A DNA stretch of 64,000 nt, taken from Intrasporangium calvum DSM 43043. Its GTDB lineage: Bacteria > Actinomycetota > Actinomycetes > Actinomycetales > Dermatophilaceae. The stretch covers positions 806,001 to 870,000 of the forward strand of contig NC_014830.1 of assembly GCF_000184685.1 (NCBI RefSeq). Reading direction: 5' to 3'. Both the position numbers and the translations under genes were made by a program. Shown one piece after another: positions 1-7,358 of the stretch (position 1 is the stretch's first letter; each line of letters opens with the position of its first letter). Below the pieces are notes generated by a model. That model had not been told where the DNA came from and did no database searches. It worked only from the letters and a program-made list of their open reading frames with translations.

Positions 1-472
1 CCTCGGTGGGGACGGGAGCGCCCGGACGCAGGTCGCGGTACGACGGCCCCAGCCCCGCGACCGACGGACCCAGCACCTCGGGAACCGTGCGCACGACGTG
101 GGTGCCGTCGCTGCCCCGCCACAGGAGGGCGCGGGCCCACAGGTCGTCGACGAGGGAACGGACGGTCGGCGCCTCCGCCTCGCTCACCCCGAGCAGCCCG
201 AGCACCGGGTGCAGGTCCTCCGATCGGGTCGGCTCGGCAGCGACGACGAGCGCCTCGAGCACCCGGAGATGGCCTTCGTCCAATGCGTCGATCGCCCGCT
301 GGACACTGGCTCGCGTCGAGGCCCGCGCGGCGAGGCTGGTCAGGTCGGCGGGGGCTGGCCTCGCGAGGTCCGGGCGCGACAGCACCAGCGTGGCGAGCTC
401 CCGGTCGTCGCGGCCCCGGATGTCGTCGGCCAGGCTCCGGCCCGTCGCGGGTTCCCGCCTGTTGATGGCCAC
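1..472 (-). CDS. helicase-associated domain protein (N-terminal part, runs off the window)
   Basis: The reverse strand encodes an open frame from a GTG at 472 to the window edge, about 157 residues. The N-terminus reads ADDIRGRDD, then SRPDLARPAPADLTSLAARA, then RASVQRAIDALDE. This pattern is typical of large actinobacterial proteins with an XPB/Ssl2-like helicase C-terminal-associated region, usually annotated as helicase-associated domain protein. I know no experimentally defined role. The start is chosen because no ATG lies near and the conserved N-terminal block begins shortly after it. The gene diverges from the aldose epimerase with about 36 bp between the starts. The C-terminal part is outside the window, so the domain content cannot be checked. 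Confidence 0.7.
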   Translation of the reverse strand, partial: MAINRREPATGRSLADDIRGRDDRELATLVLSRPDLARPAPADLTSLAARASTRASVQRAIDALDEGHLRVLEALVVAAEPTRSEDLHPVLGLLGVSEAEAPTVRSLVDDLWARALLWRGSDGTHVVRTVPEVLGPSVAGLGPSYRDLRPGAPVPTE

Positions 473-508
473 CCACCCAACCTAGACGCAGCAGCTAGCG
501 TGGACGTC

Positions 509-1498
509 ATGAGCGCCGTCTCCCCAGAGCCCGCGCGGCCGTCGTTCGCCGCCGCATCCGCCGCGCCGACCGGCCAGCAGTGGACGATCGGACGCGGCCC
601 GTTCGAGGCAACCGTGGTCGAGGTGGGCGGGGGCCTGCGCAGCCTCACGCTCGCCGGGGCACCGCTCGTCGCCGGCTACGGCCCGGACGAGCGCTGCCAG
701 TCCGGCCGAGGGCAGCAGCTGATGCCCTGGCCCAACCGGATCCGCGACGGGCGCTACACGTGGGAGGGCAAGGCGCACCAGCTGCCGCTCACCGAGGTCG
801 CCAAGGCCAACGCCAGCCACGGACTGGTCCGCTGGGCGATCTGGGAGCTGATCGAGCTCGAGCCCGACTTCGTCACGGTGGGATACCGGCTCTATCCCCA
901 GCCGGGCTGGGACCACCCGCTCGACCTCCGCACGACCTATGTGCTCGACGAGAGCGGGCTCGTGGTCACGGCCGCCGCGCGCAACGTCGGCAGCTCGCCC
1001 GCGCCCTTCGGCTACGGCGCCCACCCCTACCTCGCCATCGGCTCCACGCCCCTGCACGACGTGTGGGTCAAGGTGCCCGCTGCCACCTGGTTGCGGACCG
1101 ACGAGCGCGGCCTGCCGGTCGGACCGGAGAGTGTCGAGGGGGCTGCGCTCGACCTCCGCCAGGGGCGGGCGCTGGGCGGCACGACCCTCGACACCCCCTT
1201 CACCGACGTCCAGCGCGACGACGACGGGATGTGGCGCTGCGAGGTTGCCACCGACACCGTGGGCCGGCTCGTCCTCTGGGCCGACGCCGCGTTCCCGTGG
1301 CTGCAGGTCTTCACCGGGGTGGTGGAGAAGGGGCTGGGTGAGCCCGGCATCGCCGTCGAGCCGATGACCTGTCCCCCTGAGGCGTTCAACTCGGGCGAGT
1401 CCCTCGTCACCCTCGGACCCGGTGAGGAGTGGACCGGGACGTGGGGAATCTCACCCGTCCGTGACGACCCCGGCGCGTCCAGGCCCCTGATCGGCTGA
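509..1498 (+). CDS. aldose 1-epimerase family protein
   Basis: This 329-residue cytoplasmic enzyme is predicted to interconvert the alpha and beta anomers of a sugar such as glucose or galactose. It has the galactose mutarotase fold signatures in order: PWPNRIRDG around residue 73, NASHGLVRW with the first conserved His, GYGAHPYL with the catalytic His, and AVEPMTCPPEAFN with the catalytic Glu near the C-terminus. The frame is open further upstream, but ATG 509 is preferred because the conserved domain begins some 20 residues later and the preceding frame has no family similarity. A GTG at 500 is an alternative start. Substrate preference cannot be read from sequence. Confidence 0.9.
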   Translation: MSAVSPEPARPSFAAASAAPTGQQWTIGRGPFEATVVEVGGGLRSLTLAGAPLVAGYGPDERCQSGRGQQLMPWPNRIRDGRYTWEGKAHQLPLTEVAKANASHGLVRWAIWELIELEPDFVTVGYRLYPQPGWDHPLDLRTTYVLDESGLVVTAAARNVGSSPAPFGYGAHPYLAIGSTPLHDVWVKVPAATWLRTDERGLPVGPESVEGAALDLRQGRALGGTTLDTPFTDVQRDDDGMWRCEVATDTVGRLVLWADAAFPWLQVFTGVVEKGLGEPGIAVEPMTCPPEAFNSGESLVTLGPGEEWTGTWGISPVRDDPGASRPLIG

Positions 1499-1594
1499 GC
1501 ACGCGCCGTCAGGGTTTGCAGCCAGCAGATAGGCTTGGCGGCATCGCTCGACCACGTGGTCGGCGCGCGCATCAGACGAGCAACGAGGTGGACT

Positions 1595-1990
1595 GTGCCG
1601 ACTGGCAAGGTCAGGTTTTTCGACGCCGACAAGGGCTTCGGCTTCATCGCCGAGGACGACGGCGCGGACGTGTTCCTGCACGCCAACGCCCTGCCCGAGG
1701 GCGTGACGACCCTGAAGAAGGGGACCCGCGTCGAGTTCGGCATCGTCGAGGGGCGCAAGGGCGCCCAGGCCCTGCAGGTCCGGGTGCTCGATCCCGCCCC
1801 CTCCCTCGTGGCCAAGCGCCGTGAGCGCGACCGCAAGCCCGCCGAGGAGATGGTCGTCATCATCGAGGACGTCATGCAGGTCCTGGACGAAGTGAGCAAC
1901 GGCCTGCGCAAGGGCCGCTACCCCGACCGCGAGTTCGGCACGAAGGTCGCCCAGGCGCTCCGCAAGGTTGCCGACCAGCTCGAGGGCTGA
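1595..1990 (+). CDS. cold-shock domain protein with C-terminal extension
   Basis: This 131-residue protein starts at GTG with VPTGKVRFFDADKGFGFI, an intact cold-shock domain over about residues 1-65. It has the RNP1 motif (KGFGFI) and the RNP2-like DVFLH, which bind single-stranded RNA or DNA. The remaining 65 residues are charged and helical and are not part of the minimal Csp fold. The long form with this tail is common in actinobacteria. The gene ends 4 bp before the DUF3027 gene, so the two are probably cotranscribed. It probably acts as a nucleic-acid chaperone, but inducibility by cold is not visible here. Confidence 0.9.
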   Translation: MPTGKVRFFDADKGFGFIAEDDGADVFLHANALPEGVTTLKKGTRVEFGIVEGRKGAQALQVRVLDPAPSLVAKRRERDRKPAEEMVVIIEDVMQVLDEVSNGLRKGRYPDREFGTKVAQALRKVADQLEG

Positions 1991-1994
1991 CCCG

Positions 1995-2900
1995 ATGACC
2001 CCCACGATCACCCCGAAGCGGGACACGGCCAAGTCGGACGCCGTGCTCCTCGCCGCCCTCGACCTCGCCCGCGACGCGGCCGTCTCGATCGCCGAGCCCG
2101 GCACCGTCGGCGCCCACGCCGGCATGGAGATGCTCGGTGAGCGGCTCGCGATGCACTGGTTCGAGTGCACCTCGCCCGGCTACCACGGCTGGCGCTGGGG
2201 CGTCAGCGTGGCCCGCGTGCCCCGGGCCAAGGTGGCCACGATCTGCGAGACCAACCTGCTCCCCGGCCCCGACGCGATCCTCGCGCCCGAGTGGCTGCCC
2301 TACTCCGAGCGGCTCGCTCCCGGCGACCTCGGCCCCGGGGACGTGCTGCCCAAGCGGGCCGACGACCCCTACCTCGTGGCCGGGTTCGAAGCGACCGGCG
2401 ACGAGGACGTCGACCAGATGGCCTTCTTCGAGCTCGGCCTCGGCCGGCCGCGCGTCCTCTCCGCCGAAGGGCGCGAGGCCGCCGCGACGCGCTGGTACGC
2501 CGGCGCGAGCGGCCCGACCGCAGAGGTCGCGGTCAAGGCCAGCGCCCCGTGTTCGACGTGCGGGTACTTCGTGCCGATGGCCGGTGCCCTGCGGGCCGTC
2601 TTCGGAGTCTGCGCCAACGAGTGGAGCCCGTCGGACAGCAGGGTCGTCTCCCTGGACCACGGGTGTGGCGCCCACTCGGAGACCGATGTCGAAGCCCCGG
2701 AGCCCACGCCCATGGGTGAGCCGATCGTCGACGAGCTCGCCGTCGACCTCGAGGTGCTCGAGCGGGAGCCCGAGGAGGACCAGGCCACCGAAGGTCCGTA
2801 CCCCGAGGGTCAGACCCCCGAGCTGGAGCCCACTGAGCTGGAGCCCACTGAGCTGAAGCCCACTGAACCGGATGCTGACGGGACCGACGAACGGGACTGA
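1995..2900 (+). CDS. DUF3027 family protein
   Basis: This 301-residue protein belongs to the actinobacterial DUF3027 family, recognised by MHWFECTSPGYHGWRWGV and by the CSTCGYFVPMAG segment with paired cysteines. Function is unknown. The family is widely conserved and usually sits next to a cold-shock protein gene, as here. The C-terminus is acidic and ends in a short degenerate repeat built on LEPTE (three units, residues about 277-292), probably disordered. Start ATG 1995 lies 4 bp after the upstream stop. A copy of the dispersed GTATGCCGCTGGGC-type repeat begins immediately after the stop codon. Confidence 0.85.
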   Translation: MTPTITPKRDTAKSDAVLLAALDLARDAAVSIAEPGTVGAHAGMEMLGERLAMHWFECTSPGYHGWRWGVSVARVPRAKVATICETNLLPGPDAILAPEWLPYSERLAPGDLGPGDVLPKRADDPYLVAGFEATGDEDVDQMAFFELGLGRPRVLSAEGREAAATRWYAGASGPTAEVAVKASAPCSTCGYFVPMAGALRAVFGVCANEWSPSDSRVVSLDHGCGAHSETDVEAPEPTPMGEPIVDELAVDLEVLEREPEEDQATEGPYPEGQTPELEPTELEPTELKPTEPDADGTDERD

Positions 2901-2916
2901 GCCCAGCGGCATACGG
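2901..2916 (-). repeat. dispersed repeat copy 1 (GCCCAGCGGCATACGG)
   Basis: This reverse-orientation copy of the 14-20 bp motif starts at the first base after the DUF3027 stop codon, in the 31-bp gap between two convergent genes. See the finding on the dispersed repeat. Confidence 0.85.
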
Positions 2917-2931
2917 CCTCGCCGGTTGCGG

Positions 2932-3180
2932 TCAGACGGCGTCCTCGGCGTTGCCCCGCCCGCGGCGCACGTAGAGCCAGCCGATCCCGCCGAGGACGAT
3001 CCCGGCCACGCACGCCCACGGCCACCAGTCCCGGTCACCCGCGTGCAGCGCCGGCACGGCGAGGGTGGCGACGAGGGCCACCGCCCACCCGACGACGCCC
3101 CACTCGATGATCCTCAGCATCGGCACGTGGACCGGCTGGAGCGGCTCTCCGGGGCCGCGCGGAGGGGTCTGGTCGGTCAC
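2932..3180 (-). CDS. DUF2530 family membrane protein
   Basis: This 82-residue protein matches the small actinobacterial DUF2530 family. It has an N-terminal proline-rich cytosolic segment and two transmembrane helices (about residues 25-47 and 52-70, with DWWPWACVAGIVLGGIGWLY in the second), ending in an Arg-rich tail. Function is unknown. It is convergent with the DUF3027 gene and divergent from the purine permease gene, whose start is 83 bp away. Confidence 0.8.
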   Translation of the reverse strand: MTDQTPPRGPGEPLQPVHVPMLRIIEWGVVGWAVALVATLAVPALHAGDRDWWPWACVAGIVLGGIGWLYVRRGRGNAEDAV

Positions 3181-3263
3181 GGGGCCAGCCTAGGTGATTC
3201 GGCGTCGACGACCTGCGCGGGTCGAAGCGCGCGAGCCGCGGCCCCGCCGCTAGAGTGCGCGCC

Positions 3264-4757
3264 ATGTCGACCCAAACCACCAGGCGTCCGGCGCCCACCG
3301 GACTCGACGGCTTCTTCAAGATCTCGGAGCGCGGCTCGACCGTCGCGCGCGAGGTCCGAGGCGGCTTCGTCACCTTCTTCACGATGGTCTACATCGTGGT
3401 CCTCAACCCGATCATCCTCTCCGGCGCGACCGACGGCTCAGGCCTGATGATCGGCGGCGTCGCCGACCTCGAGCAGAGCAAGCTGCTCGTCGCCGTCGGC
3501 ACCGCCGTCATCGCCGGGGTCATGTCGATCCTCATGGGGCTCGTCGCGAACTTCCCGATCGCGCTCGCCGCCGGCCTCGGCATCAACGGCCTCATCGCCG
3601 GAATGGTCTTCACCCATGCCGCCGAGGGCATCACCTTCGCCGACCTCATGGGCCTCGTCGTCCTCGAGGGCATCATCATCCTCGTCCTGGTCCTGACCGG
3701 GTTCCGCAAGGCGGTCTTCCGGGCGATCCCGGCACCGCTCAAGGTCGCCATCTCGGTCGGCATCGGCCTGTTCATCGCCTTCATCGGTGTCATCGACGCC
3801 GGCTTCGCGCGTCGCCCGACGTCGCCCGGGTCGGTCCCGAGCGAGCTCGGCATCGGGGGCAGCCTCAACGGCTGGCCGACGCTCGTCTTCGTGTTCGGCG
3901 TCTTCCTCATCGCGGTGCTGCTCATCCGCAAGGTCAAGGGGGCGATCCTGCTCGGCATCGCGTCCGCCACGGTCGTCGCCATCCTCATCGAGGCGATCTT
4001 CAAGATCGGGCCGCGCATCTACACCGACCAGGGCCTGCAGAACCCCGAGGCCTGGCAGCTGACCGTCCCCGCCCTGCCCGAGTCGATCACCAACACCCCC
4101 GACCTCGGCATCCTCGGCCAGTTCAGCCTGCTCGGCTCGTTCGAGAAGCTCGGAATGGTCACGGCGGTCATGTTCGTCTTCTCCCTGCTGCTCGCCGACT
4201 TCTTCGACACGATGGGCACGGTCGTCGCCATCGGCACCGAGGCCGAGCTGCTCGACGAGGAGGGCAACCCGCCGCACACCGACCGGATCCTCGTCGTCGA
4301 CTCGATCGCCGCGATCGCCGGTGGTGCCGGCGGGGTCAGCTCGAACACGAGCTACATCGAGTCCGCCGCCGGTGTCGAGGAGGGCGCCCGGACCGGCCTC
4401 GCGTCCGTCGTCACGGGTGTGCTCTTCCTGCTCGCGACGTTCCTCGCGCCGCTCTTCGCGATCGTCCCGTCCGAGGCGGCGGCTCCGGCTCTGGTCATCG
4501 TCGGCTTCCTCATGATGATGCAGGTCAAGAACATCGACTGGGACGACATGGAGGTCGCCCTGCCGGCCTTCCTGACGATCGTGCTCATGCCGTTCACCTA
4601 CAACATCACCGTCGGCATCGGGGCGGGGTTCATCGCCTGGGTGCTCGTCAAGATCGCTCGGGGACATGCCCGCCAGGTGCACCCGCTCCTGTGGATCGTG
4701 TCGGCGTTCTTCGTCATCTACTTCGTCAAGACGCCGCTGGAGGGCGTGCTCACCTGA
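3264..4757 (+). CDS. NCS2-family purine permease (AzgA-like)
   Basis: This 497-residue inner-membrane permease probably imports purine bases (adenine, guanine or hypoxanthine) by cation symport. It opens with the AzgA-type sequence GFFKISERGSTVAREVRGG, then TFFTMVYIVVLNP. Many hydrophobic segments follow, consistent with the 14-helix NCS2 fold, including LADFFDTMGT and SSNTSYIESAAGVEEGARTG, conserved blocks around the substrate site. ATG 3264 is chosen; an in-frame GTG nine bases upstream is possible. The gene is monocistronic and followed by a strong hairpin. The exact purine specificity is not readable. Confidence 0.9.
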   Translation: MSTQTTRRPAPTGLDGFFKISERGSTVAREVRGGFVTFFTMVYIVVLNPIILSGATDGSGLMIGGVADLEQSKLLVAVGTAVIAGVMSILMGLVANFPIALAAGLGINGLIAGMVFTHAAEGITFADLMGLVVLEGIIILVLVLTGFRKAVFRAIPAPLKVAISVGIGLFIAFIGVIDAGFARRPTSPGSVPSELGIGGSLNGWPTLVFVFGVFLIAVLLIRKVKGAILLGIASATVVAILIEAIFKIGPRIYTDQGLQNPEAWQLTVPALPESITNTPDLGILGQFSLLGSFEKLGMVTAVMFVFSLLLADFFDTMGTVVAIGTEAELLDEEGNPPHTDRILVVDSIAAIAGGAGGVSSNTSYIESAAGVEEGARTGLASVVTGVLFLLATFLAPLFAIVPSEAAAPALVIVGFLMMMQVKNIDWDDMEVALPAFLTIVLMPFTYNITVGIGAGFIAWVLVKIARGHARQVHPLLWIVSAFFVIYFVKTPLEGVLT

Positions 4758-4769
4758 GACAACCCCTTC

Positions 4770-4809
4770 CCGTATGCCGCTGGGCCCGCTTCCGCACGGA
4801 GGCGGGCCC
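4770..4809 (+). terminator. hairpin terminator that includes dispersed repeat copy 2
   Basis: Twelve bases after the permease stop, a forward repeat copy (CCGTATGCCGCTGGGC, 4770-4785) runs directly into a GC-rich hairpin. GGGCCCGCTTCC pairs with GGAGGCGGGCCC (one G-T mismatch) around a 4-base loop. The end of the repeat supplies the first stem bases. There is no U-tract, as is usual for actinobacterial terminators. Confidence 0.65.
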
Positions 4810-4838
4810 TCGTGCGTGGCCGGCCCCGCTCAGACCCC

Positions 4839-4910
4839 GCAACACACCCGCTTGTCGACTGCACCCCCCGTCTGCAGCAGGCGCGAGCAGTCGATGAGCG
4901 GGTGTGTTGC
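4839..4910. repeat. 24-bp inverted repeat with 24-bp loop
   Basis: Arms 4839-4862 and 4887-4910 match at 22 of 24 positions and begin and end with GCAACACACCCGC. The element lies between the permease terminator and the marR promoter region. No gene overlaps it. It could be a transcribed stem-loop or a mobile palindromic unit. Confidence 0.7.
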
Positions 4911-4924
4911 CAAGCGAGGGAATG

Positions 4925-4946
4925 ATTAGCACAACTAATAAGTTAG
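4925..4946. promoter_or_regulatory. probable MarR operator
   Basis: This is an AT-rich stretch in otherwise GC-rich DNA with two overlapping palindromes: ATTAG-CACAA-CTAAT (4925-4939) and CTAATAAGTTAG (4935-4946). It lies 40-60 bp before the marR start codon. MarR repressors bind such short inverted repeats and often repress their own operon. The binding is inferred. Confidence 0.6.
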
Positions 4947-4985
4947 GGTCATTAGTAGAGCACTCGACCCGACCCAGGACCGCGC

Positions 4986-5432
4986 ATGACCTCCCCGCCT
5001 TCCCAGCCCGTCTCCCACCCAGAGCTCGTCACCATGGCCAACGACATCCGGCTCGCCTGCATGCGGATCTCACGGCGGGTGCGTTTCGAGTCGGACCAGG
5101 AGCTCGCCCCGCACCACTTCTCCGTCCTCGCCCGCCTCGAGGACGCACCGCGCACCAACAGCGAGCTGGCCGAGATCGAGCGGATCTCCGCCCCGAGCAT
5201 GAAGCGCACGACGACGCACCTCGTCGAGGCGGGCTACGTCTCCCGCGCTGACGACCCCCTGGACGGGCGCCAGGTCATCCTCTCCCTGACGGAGGAGGGC
5301 CGCGCCGCCGTCGAGCGCGTCCGTCGGCACCGTGACGAGTGGATGCTCGACCGTTTCGCCACCCTCACCGAGGCCGAGCTCGACCTGCTGCAGCGGGCCA
5401 GTGCGGTCTTGGGCAAGGTGGCGAGCAAGTGA
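4986..5432 (+). CDS. MarR-family transcriptional regulator
   Basis: This 148-residue winged-helix regulator has the MarR fold: RTNSELAEIERISAPSMKRT is the recognition-helix region and DPLDGRQVILSLTEEG the wing with the conserved Asp/Arg. It probably binds as a dimer to the palindromes 40-60 bp upstream and controls the downstream exporter. The stop codon overlaps the next gene's GTG by four bases, so marR, the MFS transporter and a 32-residue ORF form one operon. Its ligand is probably a drug or phenolic compound exported by the MFS protein, but that is inference. Confidence 0.9.
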   Translation: MTSPPSQPVSHPELVTMANDIRLACMRISRRVRFESDQELAPHHFSVLARLEDAPRTNSELAEIERISAPSMKRTTTHLVEAGYVSRADDPLDGRQVILSLTEEGRAAVERVRRHRDEWMLDRFATLTEAELDLLQRASAVLGKVASK

Positions 5433-6706
5433 GTCCGACCTTCCACTCCCTCGGGGTGCCGAACTACCGCAAGTATGCCGCCGGGGCCCTCGTGTCGAAC
5501 ATCGGCACGTGGATGGGGCGGGTCGCCCAGGACTGGCTCGTCCTGACCGTCCTCACCGACCACTCGGCCTCGGCGCTCGGCATCGTCACCGGCCTCCAGT
5601 TCCTCCCCTTCCTGCTCCTCGCGCCGTGGGGTGGGATGATCGCCGACCGCTTCCCCAAGCGTCAGATCATGCTTGTCACCCAGAGCGCCCTGCTCGTCAC
5701 CGCGTTGGCGCTGGCCCTCCTGACCGGCGCCGGGATCGTCGAGCTCTGGCACGTCTATGCGCTCGCGCTCGCCCAAGGAGTCGCAACGGCGATCGACAAC
5801 CCATCGCGCCAGGCCTTCGTCTCCGAGATGGTCGACCACGACCACCTCGCCAACGCGGTCGCACTCAACAGCGCCTCGTTCAACCTCGGTCGGCTCATCG
5901 GCCCCGGCGTGGCCGGCCTCATCATCGCCTGGTTCGGCATCGCACCGGCCTTCTACGTCAACGCCTTCACGTTCGTCTTCGTACTCGTGGCCCTGCTCAG
6001 CATGGACGAGAAGACCCTGACCCCGGCGCCGCGGGCCCGCGGGAAGGGGCAGATCCGTGAAGGGCTGCGCTACGTGCGGCGCCGCCCCGACCTCATGCTC
6101 ATCATGAGCCTCGTCTTCGTGCTGGGGACGTTCGGGATGAACTTCCAGCTGACGACGGCCCTGATGTCGACCCAGGTGTTCCACAAGGGTCCGGGTGAGT
6201 ACGGCCTGCTCGGCTCGATCATGGCGATCGGCTCGCTCGCCGCAGCGCTCCTGTCGGCCCGGCGCCATCCGCGGATGCGGGTGCTCGTCATCGCCCTCGT
6301 CGGCTTCACCCTCTCGACGGCGCTGCTCGCCACCGCCCCGAGCTACGAGCTGTTCGCGGTCTACCTCGTGCCGACCGGACTGTCCGCCCTCACCGCACTC
6401 ACCACAGCGAACGCCATGGTCCAGATCAGCGTCTCCCCGGAGATGCGGGGCCGTGTCATGGCGCTCTACATGGCGATCTTCATGGGGGGAACCCCGTTCG
6501 GGGCCCCGATGCTCGGCTGGATCGGTGACGTCTGGGGTGCCCGCTGGACCATCGCCATCGGCACGATCTCCGTCGGGCTGAGCGTGGGTGCTGTGGTCCT
6601 CTGGGTGGCACGGAGGCAGAATGTTGCGGTGACCTTCCAGACGCAGGGTCGGCCGCGCGTCCGGATCCGGCTCGACCGCCCGACCACCCCCGAGGTGGCG
6701 AAGTGA
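5429..6706 (+). CDS. MFS exporter (MFS_3 / EntS-like)
   Basis: This 425-residue transporter of the major facilitator superfamily has the layout of the MFS_3 group that includes the enterobactin exporter EntS. The N-terminal GTWMGRVAQDWLVL, the LAPWGGMIADRFPKR loop (motif A) and IDNPSRQAFVSEMV are characteristic. About 12 helices are expected. The GTG start overlaps the marR stop (GTGA), so the protein is probably translationally coupled and de-repressed by the MarR ligand. The C-terminus is a basic cytosolic tail. Substrate unknown. Confidence 0.85.
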   Translation: MSPTFHSLGVPNYRKYAAGALVSNIGTWMGRVAQDWLVLTVLTDHSASALGIVTGLQFLPFLLLAPWGGMIADRFPKRQIMLVTQSALLVTALALALLTGAGIVELWHVYALALAQGVATAIDNPSRQAFVSEMVDHDHLANAVALNSASFNLGRLIGPGVAGLIIAWFGIAPAFYVNAFTFVFVLVALLSMDEKTLTPAPRARGKGQIREGLRYVRRRPDLMLIMSLVFVLGTFGMNFQLTTALMSTQVFHKGPGEYGLLGSIMAIGSLAAALLSARRHPRMRVLVIALVGFTLSTALLATAPSYELFAVYLVPTGLSALTALTTANAMVQISVSPEMRGRVMALYMAIFMGGTPFGAPMLGWIGDVWGARWTIAIGTISVGLSVGAVVLWVARRQNVAVTFQTQGRPRVRIRLDRPTTPEVAK

Positions 6707-6801
6707 ACTTCCGCACCCGGCACCGGGTGACCATGGCCGCGCTCGCGCTCTTCATCGCCATCGCCGTCGTGGCGGCGGTGGTCAACGCGCTGGGCGGCTG
6801 A
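6703..6801 (+). CDS. 32-residue single-pass membrane peptide
   Basis: This short open frame starts at a GTG overlapping the MFS stop by four bases (GTGA). It reads a basic N-terminus followed by one hydrophobic helix (MAALALFIAIAVVAAVVNAL) and ends GG. The overlap repeats the arrangement at the marR/MFS junction, which supports real translation. It may be an accessory peptide of the transporter, but no family was recognised. Confidence 0.55.
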   Translation: MNFRTRHRVTMAALALFIAIAVVAAVVNALGG

Positions 6802-6821
6802 CCGGTCAGAGCAGAGGTATG

Positions 6822-6871
6822 CCGCTCAGCTCGGCCCGCGTCGCCCTTCCCAGGGGCGCGGGGCTGAGCGG
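6822..6871. terminator. bidirectional hairpin containing dispersed repeat copy 3
   Basis: The repeat copy GGTATGCCGCTCAGC (6817-6831) supplies the left arm CCGCTCAGC. The right arm GCTGAGCGG is at 6863-6871. Inside, CCCGCG pairs with CGCGGG, giving a long imperfect stem between two convergent genes. It probably terminates both transcripts. Confidence 0.6.
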
Positions 6872-6903
6872 AGCGGCACACGTCCCTCAGCAGCGGTGAG
6901 CGG

Positions 6904-7167
6904 TCAGGCGGGCTGGCCGCTGGCCACGCGCCGCCGGTGCGCGACGCTGTAGGTCAGGCCGGTCAGCGCGACCGCGACGAGCGCGATGGTGACGATGGCG
7001 ACCCAGCTGGGGCCCGGGTCTGGCGTCGGCGGCGGAACCGGGGATCTCCCGGAGCCCTCGCCCAGACCTGGGTCGACGTAGGCGAGCGCGCGAGTGGTGT
7101 TCCAGACGACCCACGCGGTGAGCGCTGCCATGGTGGCAGTGATGCGAACTGCGATGTGCTTTGACAT
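6904..7167 (-). CDS. small secreted or membrane protein of unknown function
   Basis: This 87-residue protein has an N-terminal hydrophobic helix (about residues 6-28, possibly a signal anchor), a Pro-rich middle (PVPPPTPDPGPSW) and a second helix (VAIVTIALVAVALTGLTYSV) followed by a basic tail. That predicts two membrane passes with a short extracytoplasmic loop. No family was recognised. It is downstream of and codirectional with the lytic transglycosylase, with an 11-bp tandem repeat in the 188-bp gap between them. Confidence 0.6.
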   Translation of the reverse strand: MSKHIAVRITATMAALTAWVVWNTTRALAYVDPGLGEGSGRSPVPPPTPDPGPSWVAIVTIALVAVALTGLTYSVAHRRRVASGQPA

Positions 7168-7270
7168 CTCGGGACCCTCCCTGTCAGTGGTGCTTACCCG
7201 TGCACCGAGGCTGCGCCCAGCCGGTATCAGTGGGGTATTGGGCGACCAGCTGATGACGAACCGATACCGT

Positions 7271-7358
7271 GCGACCGCTCGGCGACCGCTCGGCCACCGC
7301 TCGGCGACCGCTCGGCCACCGCTCGGCGACCGCTCGGCGACCGCTCGGCGACCCCTCA
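7271..7358. repeat. 11-bp tandem repeat array
   Basis: About eight units of GCGACCGCTCG, with C for G at the third position in two units and degeneration in the last unit, end at the stop codon of the lytic transglycosylase gene. The array lies immediately downstream of the coding region and could vary in length by slippage. Confidence 0.9.

Noticed and set aside
5472-5486. AAGTATGCCGCCGGGG as a dispersed-repeat copy
   Set aside because: It differs in the core (GCCGCCGGGG) and encodes the conserved KYAAGA of the MFS N-terminus.
7271-7358. Possible CRISPR array
   Set aside because: Units are only 11 bp, directly adjacent with no spacers, and no cas genes are present.
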